Origin: Microbacteriaceae bacterium
GTDB lineage: Bacteria > Actinomycetota > Actinomycetes > Actinomycetales > Microbacteriaceae
NCBI GenBank assembly: GCA_947453475.1
Contig: CANGGK010000012.1
Span: forward strand, 1 to 32,512
Length of the DNA: 32,512 bases
Reading direction: 5' to 3'
Shown here: piece after piece, positions 23,135 through 32,385 of the stretch
How the letters are laid out: the number at the start of each line of letters is the position of its first letter
How positions within the stretch are numbered: position 1 is the first letter of the stretch
Made by a program: the position numbers and the translations under genes
The notes under the pieces: generated by a model
Seen by the model: only the letters and a program-made list of their open reading frames with translations
Told to the model about the DNA's origin: nothing
Databases searched by the model: none

Positions 23135-23641
23135 ATGTCAAAGATTGCTGTTTACCCAGGTTCGTTCGACCCAATCACGCTCGGGCACCTAGACATCATC
23201 GGCCGAGCGGCTCTGCTCGTGAATGAATTGCACGTGGTAGTTGTTCACAACCCAAACAAGCAGCCACGCTTCTCAAGCGCCGAGCGAGTCGAACTCGTTC
23301 GCGCGAGCCTTGCCGAGCACGGCATTCACAACAATGCAAAGGTAGTTGTCGACACGCTCGATAGCGGCCTATTGGTTAACTATTGCCGCATGGTCGGGGC
23401 ATCGATGTTGATCAAGGGTTTCCGAAGTAATGTTGACCTCGACTATGAACTTCCGATGGCACAGGTCAACCGCGACCTAGCCGGAGTAGAGACGATTTTC
23501 ATCCCAGCTAACCCAGAACATGGTCACGTTTCGAGTTCTCTGGTTAAGCAGGTTGCCGACCTAGAGGGTTCGGTGACAAAATATGTTTCACACGCCGTTG
23601 CACGAGCACTTGCAACCTCGGCGGCCAACAGAAAGAAATAA
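23135..23641 (+). CDS. coaD: phosphopantetheine adenylyltransferase
   Basis: The 168-residue nucleotidyltransferase forms dephospho-CoA from 4'-phosphopantetheine and ATP, the fourth step of CoA synthesis. It has the nucleotide motif GSFDPITLGHLDII (residues 9-22; the family T/HxGH motif is TLGH, 15-18), the substrate-binding IKGFRSNVDLDYELPMA segment, and the second ATP motif VSSSLVKQ. The length is normal. It is followed after 4 nt by the DUF177 gene, starting a run of closely packed genes through mutM. Confidence 0.96.
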   Translation: MSKIAVYPGSFDPITLGHLDIIGRAALLVNELHVVVVHNPNKQPRFSSAERVELVRASLAEHGIHNNAKVVVDTLDSGLLVNYCRMVGASMLIKGFRSNVDLDYELPMAQVNRDLAGVETIFIPANPEHGHVSSSLVKQVADLEGSVTKYVSHAVARALATSAANRKK

Positions 23642-23645
23642 TCCC

Positions 23646-24164
23646 ATGAGCGCCGCTTCTCCATACGTGATTGCAGTTCACGACCTCATGCACAAAGCGG
23701 GTGCAATGCGCGAGTACAAGCTCGACATCATTGTTCCTGAGGCTTTGGGTGAAGATTTCATCAAGGTTCCGGCTGGTGTTGAACTTGACCTAGATGTGCG
23801 TCTTGAGTCTGTTCACGAGGGCATTTTGGCCACCGGCGAGGTGTTCGCCGACGCCGACGGAGAGTGCAGTCGATGCCTTGATCCGCTAACTGTGCCTGTT
23901 GAAGTAGATTTTCAAGAGCTTTTCGCCTATTCTTTAACCAACGAGGATGAATTTGCCGTTTCTGACGAGCAAATCGATCTTGAGCAAGTCATCCGTGACG
24001 CGGTTGTTCTAAGCCTTCCGTTCAAACCAGTTTGTCGAAAGAACTGTCTTGGCCTGTGCCCAGACTGTGGTGTGAAAATGGCTGAAAACCCGCACCACGT
24101 GCACGAAGCCCCGGTTGATTCCAGGTTCGCCGCACTACAGAGTTTTACGCAAAAGGAAGAGTAA
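23646..24164 (+). CDS. YceD/DUF177 family protein
   Basis: The 172-residue cytosolic protein matches DUF177 (YceD), which is nearly always encoded just before rpmF and is linked to 23S rRNA maturation or ribosome assembly. It has the central ECSRCLDPL motif and a C-terminal cysteine cluster [13 protein letters not shown], both common in actinobacterial members and able to bind zinc. The start chosen is ATG 23646 (MSAASPY), 4 nt after coaD. An open frame from 23583 overlaps coaD and has no family similarity at its front. rpmF begins 5 nt after the stop. Confidence 0.9.
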   Translation: MSAASPYVIAVHDLMHKAGAMREYKLDIIVPEALGEDFIKVPAGVELDLDVRLESVHEGILATGEVFADADGECSRCLDPLTVPVEVDFQELFAYSLTNEDEFAVSDEQIDLEQVIRDAVVLSLPFKPVCRKNCLGLCPDCGVKMAENPHHVHEAPVDSRFAALQSFTQKEE

Positions 24165-24169
24165 GTACC

Positions 24170-24373
24170 ATGCCAGTACCAAAGAGACGCCTATCTCGCG
24201 CCCGCACTCACGCACGTCGTTCGCAGTGGAAGGCCGCTGAGGTTACCTTGGTCAAGACCATTGAAAATGGCAAGACCGTTTACAGCTTGCCTCACCGCGC
24301 CAAGGTAGTTGAGGATGCAGCCGGCAACGCGCTATTCCTTGAGTACAAGGGCCGCAAGGTCGCAGACGCTTAA
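24170..24373 (+). CDS. rpmF: 50S ribosomal protein L32
   Basis: The 67-residue basic protein has the L32 start [21 protein letters not shown]. It lacks the four zinc-binding cysteines of the C+ form, so it is the zinc-independent type. The end ([11 protein letters not shown]) is also typical. The ribosome binding site AAGGAAG lies inside the end of the DUF177 gene, which couples the two. rnc follows after 17 nt. Confidence 0.95.
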   Translation: MPVPKRRLSRARTHARRSQWKAAEVTLVKTIENGKTVYSLPHRAKVVEDAAGNALFLEYKGRKVADA

Positions 24374-24390
24374 GACTTAAAGGTCTTAGC

Positions 24391-25080
24391 GTGAACGTCG
24401 ACGTACTCAGCAATCGCTTAGGCGTTGACATCGAGCCACAGTTGCTCGAACTCGCACTTACCCACCGCTCATACTCGTATGAGCATGGCAACCTACCCAA
24501 CAACGAACGTCTCGAGTTTCTCGGTGATTCGGTGTTGGGTTTTGTTGTAACTGCACATATTCATGATTTACTTACGGACTTGCCCGAGGGTGAACTCACC
24601 AAGGTAAAGAACGCAGTGGTCTCGGCAACTGCGCTCTCGCAGGTGGCGACCACTATTGGTCTAGGGGAGTTTCTTCTTCTAGGCAAGGGTGAAGACCAAA
24701 CTGGCGGTCGAGAAAAGCCAAACCTACTAGCCGACGCCTTCGAGGCCATCCTTGGCGCAGCCTACGTTTCAAAGGGTCTTGAAGCTGCCGAAGGAATCAT
24801 TAGAAAGTTTGTTTTTCCGTTGCTCGAAGACACCGATTCACTTCGCGCAAACAGTGATCCAAAGACCACGCTACAAGAGCGCACCCAGGCCGAATCAAAG
24901 CCTGCACCAGAGTATGAGACCACCCACGAGGGCCCAGATCACGATCGCACTTTCTTCTCAACTGTGAGCGTCGACGGCAAGCAGGTAGGCGCCGGACAGG
25001 GCAGAAGTAAGAAGCTTTCTGAAACCCAGGCAGCTATCGACGCTTTGAAGAACCTACCCAAGCGCAAAAAGAGCAAGTAA
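24391..25080 (+). CDS. rnc: ribonuclease III
   Basis: The 229-residue double-stranded RNA endonuclease processes rRNA precursors and structured mRNAs. The catalytic domain shows the signature NERLEFLGDS (38-47), with Glu42 and Asp46, and the second acidic motif NLLADAFEAILGAAYV. A C-terminal dsRNA-binding domain follows from about residue 155 (PKTTLQERTQ to SKKLSETQAAIDAL). The start is GTG 24391 with AAAGGTC upstream. An ATG is absent near this position, and the N-terminus fits the family. The stop shares one base with the mutM start (TAATG). Confidence 0.95.
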   Translation: MNVDVLSNRLGVDIEPQLLELALTHRSYSYEHGNLPNNERLEFLGDSVLGFVVTAHIHDLLTDLPEGELTKVKNAVVSATALSQVATTIGLGEFLLLGKGEDQTGGREKPNLLADAFEAILGAAYVSKGLEAAEGIIRKFVFPLLEDTDSLRANSDPKTTLQERTQAESKPAPEYETTHEGPDHDRTFFSTVSVDGKQVGAGQGRSKKLSETQAAIDALKNLPKRKKSK

Positions 25081-26033
25081 TGCCCGAGCTACCTGAGGTC
25101 GAAACCGTTCGGGCCGGGCTTGCACCAGCTCTTACCAACGCAGTTGTGACAGCAGTTGATGTCTTAGACGCTCGTTCGTTCAAGCGACACCCGGGTGGTG
25201 TCGAAGACTTCAAGGCCACGATCATCGGCTCGAAGATTCTGGCAGTGGTTCGTCGAGGCAAGTTTCTGTGGATGCCACTGGAGCTGCCGGCTAACCGATC
25301 TGGTGATTACAAGTTGGCAATGGTTGGTCACCTAGGTATGAGCGGTCAGATGCTGCTTAGAACACCTGGCTTCGCCGACGACAAACTAACGCGCGTGATC
25401 ATCCAGGCTCGAACCGCGGATGGCCAAATTGTTGAAATGCGCTTCGTCGATCAGCGTCTTTTCGGTTCGCTTGCCATCGATGAACTCGTGCCAACCAAGG
25501 ATGGAATGCCTGGTGGTTATAGCAATGGAATTGGCGAAACTGCAACTGGGCAGTCTGCTTGGTGGCTCAACCTCATCCCGGCATCGGCAGCACACATCAC
25601 TCGCGACCCCTTAGACGTGAACTTTGACGAAAAAGCGGTCTTGACGAGATTCAAAACGAAGAATTCGGGCATCAAGCGCGTGCTGCTAGACCAGCAAACC
25701 CTAAGCGGAATCGGAAACATCTACGCAGACGAATCTCTCTGGAGGTCGCAACTGCACTATGACCAACCGGCGGCTTCGCTAAGCACAGCCAAAGCCAAAG
25801 AACTACTCGAGCATGTGCGCGAAATTCTGGCTAAAGCAGTCACCGAAGGTGGCACTAGCTTCGATGAGCAATACAAGAACGTCAATGGTGAGTCGGGCTA
25901 TTTTGCGGTTTCACTGAATGCCTATGGAATGACCGGCATGCCTTGCAAGCGTTGCGGCACCGAGATCAAACGTGAAAACTGGATGAACCGCGGTTCGCAC
26001 TTCTGCCCGAAGTGTCAAAAACTCAAGATCTAA
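25080..26033 (+). CDS. mutM: formamidopyrimidine-DNA glycosylase
   Basis: The 317-residue base-excision enzyme removes 8-oxoguanine and formamidopyrimidines. It keeps the catalytic start MPELPEVETVR (Pro after Met is the nucleophile, then Glu), the RRGKFLW lysine, the H2TH region with LSGIGNIYADE, and a C-terminal zinc finger (CKRC, then CPKC). At 317 residues it is longer than the usual 270-290 because of an insert of roughly 25-30 residues around 140-170 (GGYSNGIGETATG), before the conserved HITRDPLD. The start overlaps the rnc stop by one base. A weak terminator-like hairpin follows. Confidence 0.94.
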   Translation: MPELPEVETVRAGLAPALTNAVVTAVDVLDARSFKRHPGGVEDFKATIIGSKILAVVRRGKFLWMPLELPANRSGDYKLAMVGHLGMSGQMLLRTPGFADDKLTRVIIQARTADGQIVEMRFVDQRLFGSLAIDELVPTKDGMPGGYSNGIGETATGQSAWWLNLIPASAAHITRDPLDVNFDEKAVLTRFKTKNSGIKRVLLDQQTLSGIGNIYADESLWRSQLHYDQPAASLSTAKAKELLEHVREILAKAVTEGGTSFDEQYKNVNGESGYFAVSLNAYGMTGMPCKRCGTEIKRENWMNRGSHFCPKCQKLKI

Positions 26034-26055
26034 CCCCTCTCGGTGGCAAAAACCG

Positions 26056-26076
26056 ACCGCATAATGCGGTAATTTT
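26056..26076 (+). terminator. weak terminator-like hairpin after mutM
   Basis: ACCGCA pairs with TGCGGT around a TAA loop and is followed by AATTTTG. The stem is only 6 bp and the T tract is short, so termination would be partial. The remaining 50-60 nt before smc show no clear promoter. Confidence 0.4.
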
Positions 26077-26133
26077 GATTGTTGCCCGTTTTGGTGCAAT
26101 CTCGACGAATCAGGCAAAGGGGAGTGACTCAGT

Positions 26134-29100
26134 TTGTATCTGAAAAGCCTCACCCTTAAGGGCTTCAAATCTTTCGCCCAGCCAACCACCTTTGCCTTCG
26201 AACCTGGCGTAACCGCCGTCGTCGGCCCTAACGGTTCGGGCAAGTCAAACGTCGTAGACGCCCTCGCCTGGGTAATGGGTGAGCAGGGCGCAAAGAGCCT
26301 GCGTGGTGGCAAGATGGAAGATGTCATCTTCGCCGGCACATCAACCAAGGGCCCTCTTGGTCGCGCCGAAGTAATTCTGACAATCGATAACTCGGATGGC
26401 GCTCTGCCAATCGATTACACCGAAGTCACCATCTCTCGCACGCTTTTCCGTAACGGTGGCAGCGAGTACGCAATTAACGGCGATGCCTGTCGACTGCTCG
26501 ATGTTCAAGAACTATTGAGCGACTCAGGCCTTGGTCGCGAAATGCACGTAATCGTGGGTCAGGGTCAACTCGACAGCGTCTTGCGTGCGACCCCTGAAGA
26601 GCGTCGAGGCTTCATCGAAGAAGCCGCCGGAATCTTGAAACACCGCCGCCGCAAAGAGAAAACTCAGCGCAAGCTCGAGGCTATGCAGGCTAACCTAACC
26701 CGGCTCAACGACCTAGCCGGCGAAGTGCGCCGCCAACTCAAGCCGCTCGGTCAGCAGGCAGAAGTGGCCCGCGAAGCCCAGGGAATCGCGGCAACCGTTC
26801 GTGATGCCAAGGCGCGCATCCTGGCGGCCGACATAACCGACCTTCACAAGGCGCTTGAAGAAACCGCCAAGACCGAGGCTGATCGCCGAGGTGAGCGCAA
26901 CATCTTGCAAACCCTACTAACCGAGAACACGGCACGTCTAGGCCAGCTCGAGGCTGCGCAGGTCTCAACCGAGCTAGACACCGCACGCAATCTTTCTTAC
27001 CAATTCGACTCATTGGCAGAACGCCTTCGTTCACTGCTGTCAATCGCCAATCAGCGAGTTGCCCTGCTTGGGTCGCAAGCTGAAGTAGCGGGTGCTCAGA
27101 TTGACCCGAGCGCGATTGAAGCCGAGGCACTTGCTGCCGAGCAAACCGGAGTCGAACTTGCCGCCTCTGTTGAGAAGCTAAAGCTTGCCTTGCACGAAGC
27201 CGAGGTTGCGCGAAGCGAAGCACGCGATGTGCTCGAGAAGTTCGACAACGAGGTTGCCGAGCAGAACGCTCTGATTTCAAAGTTTGACCTCGATAAGTCG
27301 CGACTAGCGAATGAGGCCGCAGTTGCCGAGTCACGACTCGCTAGCAAGCGTGATGAAGTTGCCCGTCACCAGAGCGCCTTAGCCGAAGCTCAGGAACGCC
27401 GAACTGCCAGACAGTCCGAATACGAAACGCTAGAGAATCAACTTCAAACCGATTCGGGTGCCAAGGATGCCGATAACGGCCTCGAGGCTCGCTACGAAGC
27501 AGCCCAGAAGGCGGTTTCTGAGGCTACCGCGAAGATCGAATCGGTGCGCGACGAACTGCACGTAGCTGAACGCGAGCGTGATTCACTTGCTGCCAAGCGT
27601 TCGGCACTCAACCTGATGCTCGAGCAGAAGGATGGCGCAAGCGAGCTTTCGGCTGCCGGCCTTCGAGGCATCCGTGGTTTGGTGGCTAGCCACATGAAGA
27701 TTCAGTCTGGCTATGAGACAGCAATTGCCGCGGCGCTTGGGCCATTGGCCGACGCGCTCGTTGCCGACAGTCGCGAAGACGGTTTGGCGGCCATTGAGCA
27801 CCTAAAGAAGGCCGATGGCGGCCGAGTTGAACTGATCGTTGCCGATGTTGACGCAAAGGGTAAGACCGGTTCGCTGCCTAGCGTGGCCGGTGCTCGACCA
27901 GCCGCTGAGGTAGTCGACGCCCCTTCTGGCGTGTTGGCTCTGCTTGCCAATGTAGTCATTGTCGATGACTTGGATGCTGCCCGCGCGCTGTACAAGGCAG
28001 ACAAATCGGCGATGAAGCTTGTTCTAATCACTCGTGAGGGTGACGTATTGACCGAGTCGGTCATCCGTGGTGGTTCGGCGAATAAGCCTTCGAAGCTCGA
28101 GCTGGTAGCCGAGCGTGATGCAGCCGAAGCCCAGCTATCAAGGGTTTCAAAGCAGATTGATGACCTAAAGGGCGAAATGGCCCAGGCGCGCTCAACCGAA
28201 GAGGCTGCCAAGGTTTCGGCCAAGGATGCACTAGCCGCGCTCAACGAACACGACGCAACCCTTGCCGCTAATGCTGAAAAGCTTGGTCGTCTCCGGGTGC
28301 AGGTTGAGGCCTCAGAAGCCGAAGTAGATCGTCTTTCTCGAGTTGCCGAACAAGCAACCGCATCGATTGTCATCGCCGAAGATGCTTTAGCTACGGCCGT
28401 TGCAGCCCACGATTCATTTGCGTCGCAAGAACGCCCTGCGCTGGACCTAGCCAACCGTCAGACCCTGTCTGAAAACCTAGAGCAGGAGCGTCAACGCGAA
28501 CTAGAACTTCGAGTCGACCTAGGTGCAGCTGTCGAACGCGTGCGTGTTGAAGCAGAGCGAGCCAAGGGGCTTCGCGAACAGATCGCCGAAGCACAAGAAG
28601 CCATCGAAAAATCGCGCGCAGCAGCAGCAGCGCAGGCTAAGCAGTTGGCAAGCGCTCGCCGAGTGCTTGAGGCGCTACCAACGGTTATGAACGCCGTGGC
28701 AGAGAGTGCGTCGCAGGCCAAGGTTCGTTTGCACGAGCTAGAGGCCGCTCGCGCACACCAGAACGAAGAACTCGTTCGCCTTCGCGGTGAAACTGCCGAC
28801 ATTCAGATGAAGCTTGCCGGGCTAACCCAGAGCGTTCACGATTTTGAGCTTGGCAACCATGAAAAGCGCCTCAACTTGGCCAACCTCGTCTCTCGCGCCA
28901 ATGACGAACTTGGTCTCGAGCAAGAGATTTTGCTCGAGGAATACGCGCCGAACGAAGAGTTCAACCGAGACGAGCAGACCAAGCGTCTTCGCGAAGCCGA
29001 GCGCCTATTCGAGCGCCTCGGCAAGGTCAACCCGTTGGCTCTAGAGGAATTCGCTGCGCTAGAGCAGCGCCACAAGTTCCTAACCGAGCAGCTCGCCGAC

Positions 29101-29619
29101 CTTACTCAGACCCGCAAAGACCTCTTGCAGATCATCGAAGATCTCGACACCAAGATGCAGGTCATCTTTGCTGACGCCTTCGAAGACACCCGCAAGGCTT
29201 TCGAGACGGTCTTCCCAACGCTGTTCCCGGGCGGAACCGGCTCGATTTTCTTGACTAACCCAGATGACATGCTCACCACCGGCCTCGAGGTCACCGTGAA
29301 GCCTGCAGGAAAGCGCATCGAGCGCCTCTCATTGCTTTCGGGTGGCGAGCGTTCCCTGGCAGCCGTTGCACTGATGGTTGCAATCTTCAAGGCGCGCCCA
29401 TCGCCGTTCTACGTCATGGATGAGGTTGAGGCAGCCCTAGACGACGCCAATCTCGGCCGCCTACTCAAGATATTTGAAGACCTGCGTTCAAGCTCGCAGC
29501 TCATCATCATTACTCACCAGAAGCGCACGATGGAAATCGCAGATGCTCTGTACGGTGTTTCAATGCGCCAGGATGGCGTGTCTGCTGTCGTTGGTCAGCG
29601 CCTTCTGGACAAGGCATAG
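26134..29619 (+). CDS. smc: chromosome segregation ATPase SMC
   Basis: The 1161-residue SMC protein organises the chromosome with ScpA/ScpB, which are not in this window. The N-terminal ATPase half has Walker A GPNGSGKSN (31-39). Long coiled coils run from about residue 165 to 505 and 670 to 1000, separated by a hinge (about 515-660; GLRGIRGLV to VIRGGS). The C-terminal half has the signature LSLLSGGERSLAAVAL and Walker B FYVMDEVEAALDDAN. The start is TTG 26134, supported by AAAGGGGAG about 10 nt upstream; the family start YLKSLTLKGFKSF follows immediately. ftsY begins 2 nt after the stop. Confidence 0.97.
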   Translation: MYLKSLTLKGFKSFAQPTTFAFEPGVTAVVGPNGSGKSNVVDALAWVMGEQGAKSLRGGKMEDVIFAGTSTKGPLGRAEVILTIDNSDGALPIDYTEVTISRTLFRNGGSEYAINGDACRLLDVQELLSDSGLGREMHVIVGQGQLDSVLRATPEERRGFIEEAAGILKHRRRKEKTQRKLEAMQANLTRLNDLAGEVRRQLKPLGQQAEVAREAQGIAATVRDAKARILAADITDLHKALEETAKTEADRRGERNILQTLLTENTARLGQLEAAQVSTELDTARNLSYQFDSLAERLRSLLSIANQRVALLGSQAEVAGAQIDPSAIEAEALAAEQTGVELAASVEKLKLALHEAEVARSEARDVLEKFDNEVAEQNALISKFDLDKSRLANEAAVAESRLASKRDEVARHQSALAEAQERRTARQSEYETLENQLQTDSGAKDADNGLEARYEAAQKAVSEATAKIESVRDELHVAERERDSLAAKRSALNLMLEQKDGASELSAAGLRGIRGLVASHMKIQSGYETAIAAALGPLADALVADSREDGLAAIEHLKKADGGRVELIVADVDAKGKTGSLPSVAGARPAAEVVDAPSGVLALLANVVIVDDLDAARALYKADKSAMKLVLITREGDVLTESVIRGGSANKPSKLELVAERDAAEAQLSRVSKQIDDLKGEMAQARSTEEAAKVSAKDALAALNEHDATLAANAEKLGRLRVQVEASEAEVDRLSRVAEQATASIVIAEDALATAVAAHDSFASQERPALDLANRQTLSENLEQERQRELELRVDLGAAVERVRVEAERAKGLREQIAEAQEAIEKSRAAAAAQAKQLASARRVLEALPTVMNAVAESASQAKVRLHELEAARAHQNEELVRLRGETADIQMKLAGLTQSVHDFELGNHEKRLNLANLVSRANDELGLEQEILLEEYAPNEEFNRDEQTKRLREAERLFERLGKVNPLALEEFAALEQRHKFLTEQLADLTQTRKDLLQIIEDLDTKMQVIFADAFEDTRKAFETVFPTLFPGGTGSIFLTNPDDMLTTGLEVTVKPAGKRIERLSLLSGGERSLAAVALMVAIFKARPSPFYVMDEVEAALDDANLGRLLKIFEDLRSSSQLIIITHQKRTMEIADALYGVSMRQDGVSAVVGQRLLDKA

Positions 29620-29621
29620 TC

Positions 29622-30809
29622 GTGGCCGGGTTCCTGTTCTGGAAGAAGAAGCGCGGGGCTGAAGTTGAAGCGCCGGTCGACGAGCCGGTTGAGCAAAATG
29701 AAACCCTCGTTGAGCTCGCTCAGCCTGTTGAGCAAAATGAATCCCTTGGCGCCGAGACAGCTGAAGCTGCCTATGTCGCCGCGGAATCAATTTCTGCTCA
29801 ACCGGAGGTAACCTCAGAAGAAACTCCTGAACCGACACCTGAACCGATACCTGAGCCGACACCTGAGCCGACACCTGAGCCGACTGTGGAAAAGGCAATC
29901 GAGCCTGAAGAGGTTGAGCAACTCGTTGCCGTTGAATTGCCTAAGCGAAGCGCCAAGAAGGGCATTCGCTCGCTGTTTAGTCGAGTCAAATTCAACCCTG
30001 AGAATCTTGATGAACTCGAAGACATTTTGATTCAGGCCGACTTTGGCCTAGACGCTTCGATTGCTATTGTCGACGAGGTAAAGGCCCGTGCGAAAAAGGC
30101 CGGTGCTGCTGGTGAGCAAGAACTGAAAGACATCCTTGCCGCGGTTATTGCCGAAAATCTTGAACGTGACGATAAATCGCTCAACCTTAGCGACGGAAAA
30201 CTTCCCTATGTTTTTCTAGTGGTCGGCGTCAACGGCGTTGGCAAGACGACCACCATCGGCAAGTTGGCAAATTGGCTTACCGAGGGTGACTGGAAGGTCT
30301 TCATCGGTGCCGCCGATACCTTCCGAGCTGCCGCAGTCGAACAGGTAGCCACCTGGGCCGAACGTGCCGGGGCAACTTTGATTCGCCCAAAGACCGAAGG
30401 TCAAGATCCTGCATCAGTGGCGTTCGAGTCTGTAGAAGTAGCCATCAAGGATGATGCCGATATCGTCATCATCGACACCGCCGGCCGACTTCAAAACAAG
30501 ACCGACCTCATGGGTGAGCTCGACAAGATTCGTCGAGTCATCGAAAAGCAAGCCAAAATCAGCGAGGTATTGCTGGTTCTCGACGCCACCACGGGACAAA
30601 ATGGAATGTCTCAGGCCAAGGCTTTTGCCGAGATTGCAAACGTCACCGGTGTCGTGCTTACCAAACTTGATGGCACGGCTAAGGGCGGAATCGTCTATTC
30701 GATTCAACGCGAACTGGGCATCCCGGTTAAGTTGGTCGGAGTTGGCGAAGGCGTCAATGATTTTGCGTTCTTTGACGCAACCGAGTTCGCCCGCGGGCTC
30801 GTTAGTTAG
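29622..30809 (+). CDS. ftsY: signal recognition particle receptor FtsY
   Basis: The 395-residue SRP receptor docks ribosome-SRP complexes at the membrane. Residues 1-105 form a low-complexity acidic region with a basic front end FWKKKRG, two VEQNE-(T/S)L repeats, and a run of Glu-Pro-Thr-Pro units encoded by a 12-bp tandem repeat. The N domain covers about 110-190, and the G domain has GVNGVGKTT (about 202-210), DTAGRLQNK and TKLDGTAKGG. The start is GTG 29622, next to the smc stop. ffh, the partner GTPase, follows 11 nt after the stop, so both SRP GTPases are co-transcribed. Confidence 0.96.
   Translation: MAGFLFWKKKRGAEVEAPVDEPVEQNETLVELAQPVEQNESLGAETAEAAYVAAESISAQPEVTSEETPEPTPEPIPEPTPEPTPEPTVEKAIEPEEVEQLVAVELPKRSAKKGIRSLFSRVKFNPENLDELEDILIQADFGLDASIAIVDEVKARAKKAGAAGEQELKDILAAVIAENLERDDKSLNLSDGKLPYVFLVVGVNGVGKTTTIGKLANWLTEGDWKVFIGAADTFRAAAVEQVATWAERAGATLIRPKTEGQDPASVAFESVEVAIKDDADIVIIDTAGRLQNKTDLMGELDKIRRVIEKQAKISEVLLVLDATTGQNGMSQAKAFAEIANVTGVVLTKLDGTAKGGIVYSIQRELGIPVKLVGVGEGVNDFAFFDATEFARGLVS
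29826..29885 (+). repeat. 12-bp tandem repeat in ftsY
   Basis: Five units of the form CCTGARCCGAYA/T lie head to tail, with only three variable positions. They encode Pro-Glu-Pro-Thr/Ile in the acidic linker. Loss or gain of units would keep the reading frame, so length may vary between strains. Confidence 0.9.
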
Positions 30810-30820
30810 GAGTAACCCAA

Positions 30821-32329
30821 GTGTTTGGCAATCTATCTGATCGTCTCGTCGAAACGTTCAAGAACCTCCGCAGCAAGGGCAAGCTAAGCCCTGCTGACAT
30901 TGACGCCACCCTTCGCGAGATTCGTCGCGCGTTGCTCGAGGCCGACGTAGCACTCGACGTTGTCAAGGACTTCACCGGAGCCGTACGTGAGCGTGCCCTC
31001 GGTGACGAGGTCTCAAAGGCTCTAAACCCTGCTCAGCAGGTTGTTCAAATTGTGAACGAAGAGTTGGTAACCATCCTTGGTGGCGAACAGCAAAAGCTCA
31101 ACTTTGCCAAGAAACCACCGACCGTGATCATGCTCGCCGGTTTGCAGGGTTCGGGTAAGACCACTCTGGCCGGAAAACTTGCTAAGTGGCTGAAAGACCA
31201 GGGTCAGACTCCGCTTTTGGTGGCGGCCGACCTTCAGCGCCCGAATGCGGTGAACCAGCTTCAGGTTGTTGGTGAGCGCGTCGGAGTGCAGGTTTTCGCT
31301 CCAGAGCCAGGCAATGGCGTCGGCAACCCGGTAAAGGTCGCCAAAGACTCAATCAAGCACGCCGAACAGAAGATGTTCAGCGTGGTCATCGTCGACACCG
31401 CGGGTCGTTTGGGCATCGATGAAGAGTTGATGCAGCAGGCGAAAGACATCCGTGACGCCGTCAACCCGGATGAAGTGCTTTTCGTGATCGACTCTATGGT
31501 CGGTCAGGATGCAGTAAACGTAGCCAAAGCTTTCGATGAAGGTGTTGGCATCACTGGTTCTGTGCTGACCAAGCTCGATGGCGACGCCCGCGGTGGTGCC
31601 GCACTGTCGGTGGCCTCAGTTACTGGCAAGCCAATCATCTTTGCTTCAAACGGCGAGGGCATGGATGCCTTCGAGCCGTTCTACCCAGACCGAATGGCTA
31701 GCCGCATCCTCGACATGGGTGACATCCTCACTCTGATTGAGCAGACGCAGCGTCAGTTCGATGAAACCGAAGCTCGCGCGATGGCCGAGAAGTTGGCCAA
31801 GGATAACTTCACTCTTGAAGACTTCCTCGACCAAATGCAGCAGCTGCGCAAGATGGGTTCACTCAAGAGCATGCTTGCCATGATGCCTGGTGCCGGCCAG
31901 ATGCGCCAGCAGCTTGAAAACTTCGATGAGCGCGAGATCGACCGCACCGAGGCAATTATTCGCTCAATGACCCCGGCTGAGCGCCGACAGCCAAAGCTTT
32001 TGAACGGTTCTCGTCGTCTGCGCATCGCCAAGGGTTCCGGCATGACCGTTACCGACGTCAACTCGTTGGTGAACCGCTTTGAGCAGGCTGCCAAGATGAT
32101 GAAGACCATGTCAAAGGGTGGTGTTCCGCAAATGCCTGGAATGCCCAACATGCCTGGTCTTGGCGGTTTCGGCGGTGGCCGATCTAAGGGCAAAGACAAG
32201 TCGAAGAAGGGCTCTAAGTCGGGTAACCCGGCCAAGAGAGCGGCTGAAGAAGCCGCCCGTCTAGCCGGTGGTTCTGCGCCAGCAGGCAACGACTCGGGTG
32301 CGGGTTCTGCCTTCGGTTTAGGTCAGTAA
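30821..32329 (+). CDS. ffh: signal recognition particle protein Ffh
   Basis: The 502-residue GTPase binds 4.5S RNA and signal sequences of nascent membrane proteins. The NG domain shows GLQGSGKTT (about 107-115), DTAGRLG and TKLDGDARGG. The M domain (about 325-440) carries the RNA-binding region around IRSMTPAERRQPKLLNGSRR and IAKGSGMTVTDVN. The tail has a Met/Pro/Gly-rich segment (MPGMPNMPGLGG) and a lysine-rich end, as in many actinobacterial Ffh proteins. The start is GTG 30821 (MFGNLSDRL), with TTAGGAG upstream. It is followed by an rpsP-type leader. Confidence 0.96.
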   Translation: MFGNLSDRLVETFKNLRSKGKLSPADIDATLREIRRALLEADVALDVVKDFTGAVRERALGDEVSKALNPAQQVVQIVNEELVTILGGEQQKLNFAKKPPTVIMLAGLQGSGKTTLAGKLAKWLKDQGQTPLLVAADLQRPNAVNQLQVVGERVGVQVFAPEPGNGVGNPVKVAKDSIKHAEQKMFSVVIVDTAGRLGIDEELMQQAKDIRDAVNPDEVLFVIDSMVGQDAVNVAKAFDEGVGITGSVLTKLDGDARGGAALSVASVTGKPIIFASNGEGMDAFEPFYPDRMASRILDMGDILTLIEQTQRQFDETEARAMAEKLAKDNFTLEDFLDQMQQLRKMGSLKSMLAMMPGAGQMRQQLENFDEREIDRTEAIIRSMTPAERRQPKLLNGSRRLRIAKGSGMTVTDVNSLVNRFEQAAKMMKTMSKGGVPQMPGMPNMPGLGGFGGGRSKGKDKSKKGSKSGNPAKRAAEEAARLAGGSAPAGNDSGAGSAFGLGQ

Positions 32330-32385
32330 ACGTCTTCATTCGAGAAAACGCTGTCGATAAGTAGCGGAACTCAGGTATTTCTGGC

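Noticed and set aside
27711-28454. Long opposite-strand frame (247 residues) in smc
   Set aside because: It is rich in Ser and Ala as expected from the antisense of coiled-coil codons, has no ribosome binding site and no family similarity.
29826-29885. Short regular repeats as a CRISPR array
   Set aside because: Units are only 12 bp with no spacers, and they are in frame within ftsY.
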